Origin: Fretibacter sp964410285
GTDB taxonomy: Bacteria > Pseudomonadota > Alphaproteobacteria > Caulobacterales > Maricaulaceae
Length of the DNA stretch: 64,000 nucleotides
Direction of reading: 5' to 3'
Assembly (NCBI GenBank): GCA_964410285.1
Contig: CAYPFR010000006.1
Coordinates: forward strand, 142,885-206,884
Shown: positions 59,958-64,000 of the stretch, one piece after another
How the letters are laid out: every line of letters begins with the position of its first letter
Numbering within the stretch: position 1 is the stretch's first letter
Program-made: the position numbers and the translations under genes
Notes under the pieces: generated by a model
Databases searched by the model: none
What the model was told of the DNA's origin: nothing
Seen by the model: only the letters and a program-made list of their open reading frames with translations

Positions 59958-60620
59958 ATGAATCCTATCCTTCTCACCCTTTGGCTTGCACTCTGGGTTA
60001 GCCTCATTCTGCTTCTGATTGGAACGCCGCTGGCGTGGTGGTTGGCCCGTACACGCTCTCGGCTAAAGCCCGCCGTCGAAGCCATCACCGCCCTGCCGCT
60101 TATTTTGCCGCCCACAGTATTAGGCTTTTACCTTTTGGTCTTCCTAAGCCCCAATGCGCCGCTGGGACATTTTTGGGTGAGGGTCACAGGCGAGACCCTC
60201 ACCTTTTCTTTCACCGGCCTTGTCGCCGCCAGCGTGATTTACTCCCTGCCCTTTATGGTGCAGCCCCTGCAATCCGCCTTTGAGAGTGTGGGGCGCGGCC
60301 CGCGCGAAGCCGCTGCCGCGCTGGGCGCCTCCCCCCGCGCGCAGTTCTGGCGCGTGGTCGTTCCTGGCTCCCGGCGCGGCTTCATAACGGCCCTCGTGCT
60401 GACTTTTGCCCATACGATCGGGGAATTTGGCGTTGTGCTGATGGTCGGCGGCAATATTCCGGGACGCACGAAAACCATCGCCATAGATATATATGAGCGG
60501 GTGGAGACGCTCGACTACGCCGGGGCGCACAAATTATCGGCCGGGTTAATCCTCGCGGCATTTTTGATTTTACTCGCCCTTTATGCCTTAAACCGCAAAG
60601 GGAGCTACCGTGTCGGATAA
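59958..60620 (+). CDS. modB: Molybdate ABC transporter permease
   Basis: 220 residues with five to six membrane helices and the EAA-type loop PREAAAALGASPRAQFWRV. Forms the channel dimer fed by ModA and driven by ModC. Last 11 bases overlap modC. Confidence 0.96.
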   Translation: MNPILLTLWLALWVSLILLLIGTPLAWWLARTRSRLKPAVEAITALPLILPPTVLGFYLLVFLSPNAPLGHFWVRVTGETLTFSFTGLVAASVIYSLPFMVQPLQSAFESVGRGPREAAAALGASPRAQFWRVVVPGSRRGFITALVLTFAHTIGEFGVVLMVGGNIPGRTKTIAIDIYERVETLDYAGAHKLSAGLILAAFLILLALYALNRKGSYRVG

Positions 60621-61737
60621 GCTAGCTATTGATATAGAGCTACCCCTTGGCGGCTTTGATCTTGCGCTTAATTGCAATCTACCCCTTGAGGGAATTACTG
60701 CGGTCTTCGGGCCGAGCGGGGCGGGCAAAACGAGCCTTTTGCGCGCCATCGCTGGATTTGAAACACCGGCGCGCGGGCATATATCCCTCGGCGCGAGGCC
60801 CCTGTTTGACGGGGCAAAAAAAATTAACCTTCCCGCCCATAAACGCGGGATAGGATTGGTGTTTCAGCGCCCGCATCTATTCTCCCATCTGACCACCGAA
60901 GGAAATTTGAAATTCGCCCAGCGCGTCAGCGCCCGCGCCAAACCGCCAAAGGGAACAATCGCAGATACCCTTGATTACGCCGCCGTTATCCGCGCGCTTG
61001 GCCTCGGCCCACTTCTAAATAAGCCGGCCGGCGCGCTGTCTGGCGGGGAAGCGCAGCGCGCCGCGCTCGGACGCAGTCTTTTGGCCGCCCCGCGCCTGCT
61101 GCTACTGGATGAGCCGCTCTCCGCGCTGGACGGCGCAAGCAAGGATGAACTCCTGCCGCTAATTCGCAGCCTGCCAGAGCGCTTTAATTTGCCCGTTATT
61201 TATGTCAGCCATAATCTTGCGGAGGTCGGCGCGCTGGCCGATCATATTTTAGCGCTTGACGGCGGGCGCAAGCGCGGTTTTGGCCATGCCCTTGACCAGC
61301 TCCCCTTACTGGCGGGGCGCAGGGACAGCCCCAATTGGCAAAACGCGAGTTGGTATGACGCGCAGATCATCGCCATTGACCGGGCGCTGGACTGCGCCCA
61401 TTTACAGATCTCCGAGCGCCAGAGCCTCACCCTGCCCCTAAGCCCCGATATGGAGATCGGCGCGCGGCGGCGTATCTGCATTCACGCCCGCGACGTCAGC
61501 CTTGCCCTGCACCCGCCAAAAGGGCTGTCCATACAAAATCAGCTTGCGGCCAAGGTGATATCCCTAGAGCAGCAAGGGGGCGATGTCTGCACCGGGCTCT
61601 CGCTTTTGGGCGGCGAAACGCTGGCCGATCTTTATGCGCTGATCACGGCGTCTGCGGCGCGCGAGATGGATTTGAAAGCAGGACAAGAGATTACAGCCCT
61701 AATTAAATCCATGAGCCTGCCGCGCAGATGGCACTAG
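60610..61737 (+). CDS. modC: Molybdate ABC transporter ATP-binding protein
   Basis: 375 residues from a GTG overlapping modB. VFGPSGAGKTSLLRAI (Walker A), LSGGEAQRAALGRSLLA (signature) and LLLLDEPLSALDG (Walker B), then a C-terminal Mop/TOBE domain (NQLAAKVISLEQQGGDVCTG) that binds oxyanion and can inhibit transport. Completes the modABC operon. Confidence 0.96.
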   Translation: MSDKLAIDIELPLGGFDLALNCNLPLEGITAVFGPSGAGKTSLLRAIAGFETPARGHISLGARPLFDGAKKINLPAHKRGIGLVFQRPHLFSHLTTEGNLKFAQRVSARAKPPKGTIADTLDYAAVIRALGLGPLLNKPAGALSGGEAQRAALGRSLLAAPRLLLLDEPLSALDGASKDELLPLIRSLPERFNLPVIYVSHNLAEVGALADHILALDGGRKRGFGHALDQLPLLAGRRDSPNWQNASWYDAQIIAIDRALDCAHLQISERQSLTLPLSPDMEIGARRRICIHARDVSLALHPPKGLSIQNQLAAKVISLEQQGGDVCTGLSLLGGETLADLYALITASAAREMDLKAGQEITALIKSMSLPRRWH

Positions 61738-61848
61738 ACCCTCCCTATGGACACGGCGAAAGCCGTTGGTCTCGCCGCGAAAACAGGGTTTTTTCTTGTA
61801 ATTTTCCGCCAATCGGGCAGTTTGGGCGCGATAAAAAGGGAGAATATC

Positions 61849-62385
61849 ATGAGTAACTTATTGTTTTCACCAAGCGGGCGCATTGGCCCAGCCGCGTTTT
61901 TAAAGGGCATAGGTATATTGGCGGTCATAGGCGCCGTTATTACGGCCCTGCCTGCCATTAGTTTCGAGCTAGGCAGTACGCTTTCAATGGCGTCGATCAT
62001 TTTAATCGTACCTATGTTTTTCTTGGTGATCAAACGTTTGCATGATTCCGGAAAGTCTGGCTGGCTTAGTATATTATTTGTGATTTTAATCGGCGTTATT
62101 GGCGTTATACTGCAATCTGTCGCTCAGAATATGACAGGCGGCGCGCCTATGGCCGAGATGAAGTCGGCGACAGAGGAACTCGCGAAAAGCGGCGGCTCGT
62201 TCAATGAAATCATGGTTGCGTCCGCACAGCTCGCGGCAGAATATGGTCCAGCGATTGCCAAGAAAACAGCTATTCCTTCCGCCATTGCAGGCTTCATCGG
62301 TACAATGCTGGGCGCGTTTTTAACCAACCTCATCCTTAAGCAGGATGGACATGAAAACCAATATGGTCATCCGCCTGCGGCCTAA
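61849..62385 (+). CDS. DUF805 family membrane protein
   Basis: 178 residues from the ATG at 61849 with GGGAGA upstream; a longer frame start at 61747 is rejected. LLFSPSGRIGPAAFLKG is the conserved DUF805 opening and IKRLHDSGKSGW its second motif. Three to four membrane segments. Family function is unknown. Confidence 0.88.
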   Translation: MSNLLFSPSGRIGPAAFLKGIGILAVIGAVITALPAISFELGSTLSMASIILIVPMFFLVIKRLHDSGKSGWLSILFVILIGVIGVILQSVAQNMTGGAPMAEMKSATEELAKSGGSFNEIMVASAQLAAEYGPAIAKKTAIPSAIAGFIGTMLGAFLTNLILKQDGHENQYGHPPAA

Positions 62386-62418
62386 GGCTGCCTCAAAGCG
62401 CTTTTAAATTTAATTCAG

Positions 62419-62448
62419 CCGCCCTGCGCCTGCGCAAGGGCGGTTTTC
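62419..62448 (+). terminator. Terminator of the DUF805 gene
   Basis: CCGCCCT-GCGCCTGCGCA-AGGGCGG followed by TTTTCTT, next to the convergent lipB stop. Confidence 0.8.
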
Positions 62449-63198
62449 TTATGGCCGCTCTCCAAGAGGAGCTACCGGCTGCACCGGACCGAAAATCGCC
62501 TCAACCGCCGTTTGCAAGGCCCGGTCAACATCCTCCATCTGGGCGCGGCGGCCTAGTGAAGACAGGCTCGCGACCCCGTGTTCCCTAATGCCGCAGGGCA
62601 CAATGCCCGAGAAATGAGACAGATCAGGGCTCACATTAATAGCAATGCCGTGAAAGCTGACCCATTTTTTGAGCCTTACGCCAATGGCCGCGATCTTTTC
62701 TTCCTGCCCGTCCTCGCGCGTGACCCAAACACCAATGCGCCCCGCGCGCCGGCCCGCCTCAACCCCCAGCGCCAAAAGCGTATCAATGATCACTTGCTCT
62801 AGCCCGCAAACAAATGCGCTTACGTCTCGCCCGCGAAGCCGCAGATCCAGCATAAAATAAACAACGCGCTGCCCGGGCCCGTGATAGGTATATTGCCCGC
62901 CCCGCCCGGTTTTAAAAACGTCAAAACGCCCTGGCATTGTCAAGTCTTCGGGCTTGGCGCTGGTCCCAGCTGTATAGAGCGGCGGATGCTCCAAAAGCCA
63001 AATGAGCTGATCCGCCTCTCCTGCAGCGATGGCTTTAGCGCGCGCCTCCATGGCGGCAACCGCCTGCGGATAGGCCCTCAACCCCGGCTCGACCTGCCAG
63101 TCAATCGGGGCCGGGTCATATAATGTCCCGCGCAAGACCTCGCCCCGCGCCGCGCGCTTTTTTTGAGGGATGGATGGGCATTCAGGCGGCTTTGTCAT
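62449..63198 (-). CDS. lipB: Octanoyltransferase LipB
   Basis: 249 residues. LEHPPLYTAGTSAKPEDL and RGGQYTYHGPGQRVVYFMLDL form the substrate pocket, GVRLKKWVSFHGIAINV holds the catalytic Lys and GIVPCGI the catalytic Cys. It transfers octanoyl from ACP to lipoyl domains. The first 25 residues are a basic, low-conservation extension. Upstream of it on the same strand is a lipoprotein gene 23 bases away. Confidence 0.95.
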   Translation of the reverse strand: MTKPPECPSIPQKKRAARGEVLRGTLYDPAPIDWQVEPGLRAYPQAVAAMEARAKAIAAGEADQLIWLLEHPPLYTAGTSAKPEDLTMPGRFDVFKTGRGGQYTYHGPGQRVVYFMLDLRLRGRDVSAFVCGLEQVIIDTLLALGVEAGRRAGRIGVWVTREDGQEEKIAAIGVRLKKWVSFHGIAINVSPDLSHFSGIVPCGIREHGVASLSSLGRRAQMEDVDRALQTAVEAIFGPVQPVAPLGERP

Positions 63199-63221
63199 AA
63201 CGATCTCAAAGGAAGCCGCCG

Positions 63222-63761
63222 CTATTCCAGCTTGATTTCCAAGCCTTCAAACTCTTCGGTAATAATATTGCGAAGCTCGGGGTGCTGCTCCGCGATGCGG
63301 CCCATTTCACCAACCATGCGCATTTGCGCCTTGGCGAAATCCGCCATATCGTTCATCGTTTTGAGGCTCAATTTGACGTCGCCGGCTTCAAGGCCGCGAT
63401 CAATCTGCGCCGCCATGGCTTCGATTTTGGGGCCCATCGCTCGCATTTTCGTCATGGCCGCGCGCGCCGCCGCTTCATCGCTCACCCCCGCCAGCACATC
63501 CGCCATGTCATTGGCGTCCTGGGTGGCGGCGTTCATTAGCTGCGGGATCGTCATCGCCCGTATCGCAGCAAGCTCTGCGGCGGCCAATGGCGTCGGCCCT
63601 GAGGTCTGCGGGGCGTTTGAAGGCTCAGTACCCGTAGTAGGCGTCTCGCTCTGAGCCAAGCCGGGCGTCTCCTGGCCCGAGCAGCCGGAGAACACGAGAC
63701 AAAACGCAGCTATCATTCCGGCAATGGCCGCGCGCGGCGTGGGGATCAAAAAATATGGCAT
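63222..63761 (-). CDS. Lipoprotein of unknown function
   Basis: 179 residues. Lipobox AFCLVFSGC (Cys at 27), then a Thr/Pro/Ser-rich linker (about 28-58) and a helical domain (about 60-175) with no recognised motif. Probably tethered to the outer membrane. Its stop is 23 bases before the lipB start, so the two may be co-transcribed. Confidence 0.7.
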   Translation of the reverse strand: MPYFLIPTPRAAIAGMIAAFCLVFSGCSGQETPGLAQSETPTTGTEPSNAPQTSGPTPLAAAELAAIRAMTIPQLMNAATQDANDMADVLAGVSDEAAARAAMTKMRAMGPKIEAMAAQIDRGLEAGDVKLSLKTMNDMADFAKAQMRMVGEMGRIAEQHPELRNIITEEFEGLEIKLE

Positions 63762-63947
63762 AAGGCCTCCTGTTTAGGGGACCTTACCGCCCTTCGTTCG
63801 CCATGGCCAGAGGTCCGTAAGGCGTCAGTACGCCTACCGCAGCTATTGCATGGCCGATGCCAGATAAATTACGCGATTGGGCAGAAAACCGCTTCACAAA
63901 ACCCGCGCGCATTGCTAAAGCGCGCCTCTACCTGCTTACGAGCATGT

Positions 63948-64000
63948 GCGGCCGTGGCGGAATTGGTAGACGCGCAGCGTTGAGGTCGCTGTGGGGTAAC
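63948..64000 (+). tRNA. tRNA-Leu (anticodon GAG), 3' part outside the window
   Basis: GCGGCCG acceptor strand, a GGCGGAATTGGTAGACGC D-arm and a CAGCG-TTGAGGT-CGCTG anticodon stem-loop with anticodon GAG. The variable arm starts at the right edge. The sequence type is that of a class II leucine tRNA. Confidence 0.93.

Noticed and set aside
1..64000. CRISPR array, prophage, insertion sequence or defence island
   Set aside because: No regular spaced repeats, integrase, transposase, phage structural or restriction genes were seen in any frame.

Overview
The window reads as ordinary chromosome of an alphaproteobacterium, most likely a marine, stalked or prosthecate-type relative of Caulobacterales/Hyphomonadaceae. 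The evidence is the company of genes: rcdA (RcdA/DUF1465), a DUF1192 gene, a DUF1013/TrcR-type regulator, an Irr-type Fur protein beside fabA-fabB-fabI, a twin-TM small protein beside a PduO-type adenosyltransferase, CIRCE-controlled groESL, and five intergenic TTAA-N7-TTAA CtrA-type boxes. Family or genus cannot be fixed from the sequence alone. A run of ten N at 56170-56179 shows that this is a draft scaffold. No CRISPR array, prophage, insertion sequence or conjugative gene was seen.

Layout. 1-5035: peptide-scavenging pair on the minus strand (S9 peptidase running off the left edge, TonB-dependent receptor). 5316-9547: GT2 membrane glycosyltransferase, a small membrane protein, a decayed M1 peptidase fragment, a Rieske oxygenase and glutamyl-Q tRNA(Asp) synthetase. 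9681-15141: Deg protease, twin-TM protein with cobalamin adenosyltransferase, YghU-type GST and etfBA. 15230-20387: coiled-coil protein, PPK2 kinase coupled to an ABC-F protein, cysteine synthase. 20527-22297: cell-cycle block (rcdA, DUF1192, trcR) with a structured leader. 22471-25141: MBOAT/AlgX-like O-acetylation pair. 25271-35766: gyrB, desaturase, lipoprotein, MoeB/ThiF protein, secreted Arg/Gly-rich protein, sulfotransferase-like plus class IV aminotransferase pair, metallo-beta-lactamase-fold lipoprotein, hydroxyacid dehydrogenase, SH3 protein.

35785-48704 and beyond: irr and the unsaturated fatty acid operon fabA-fabB-fabI, small membrane proteins, NDUFA9-like protein, DUF937 protein, an exported methyltransferase-like lipoprotein, thioesterase, ZntB, serine hydrolase, uppP, gltD-gltB. 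53328-58974: DadA-like oxidase, a secreted protein of unknown function, groESL with an assembly scar, MscS. 59109-63761: modABC, DUF805 protein, lipB and a lipoprotein. The window ends inside a tRNA-Leu(GAG) gene.

The most informative oddity is at 56150-56281: the first 20 bases of a groEL are joined through N to the last 16 codons of a groES different from the intact one upstream, then a full groEL follows. The simplest reading is a tandem groESL duplication that the assembler could not resolve. Other points of interest are the five CtrA-type boxes, two unrelated enzyme lipoproteins that share the same kind of Ala-rich helical tether, an apparently exported methyltransferase, and a hairpin-rich leader upstream of trcR. 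No wholly new multi-gene system is evident.
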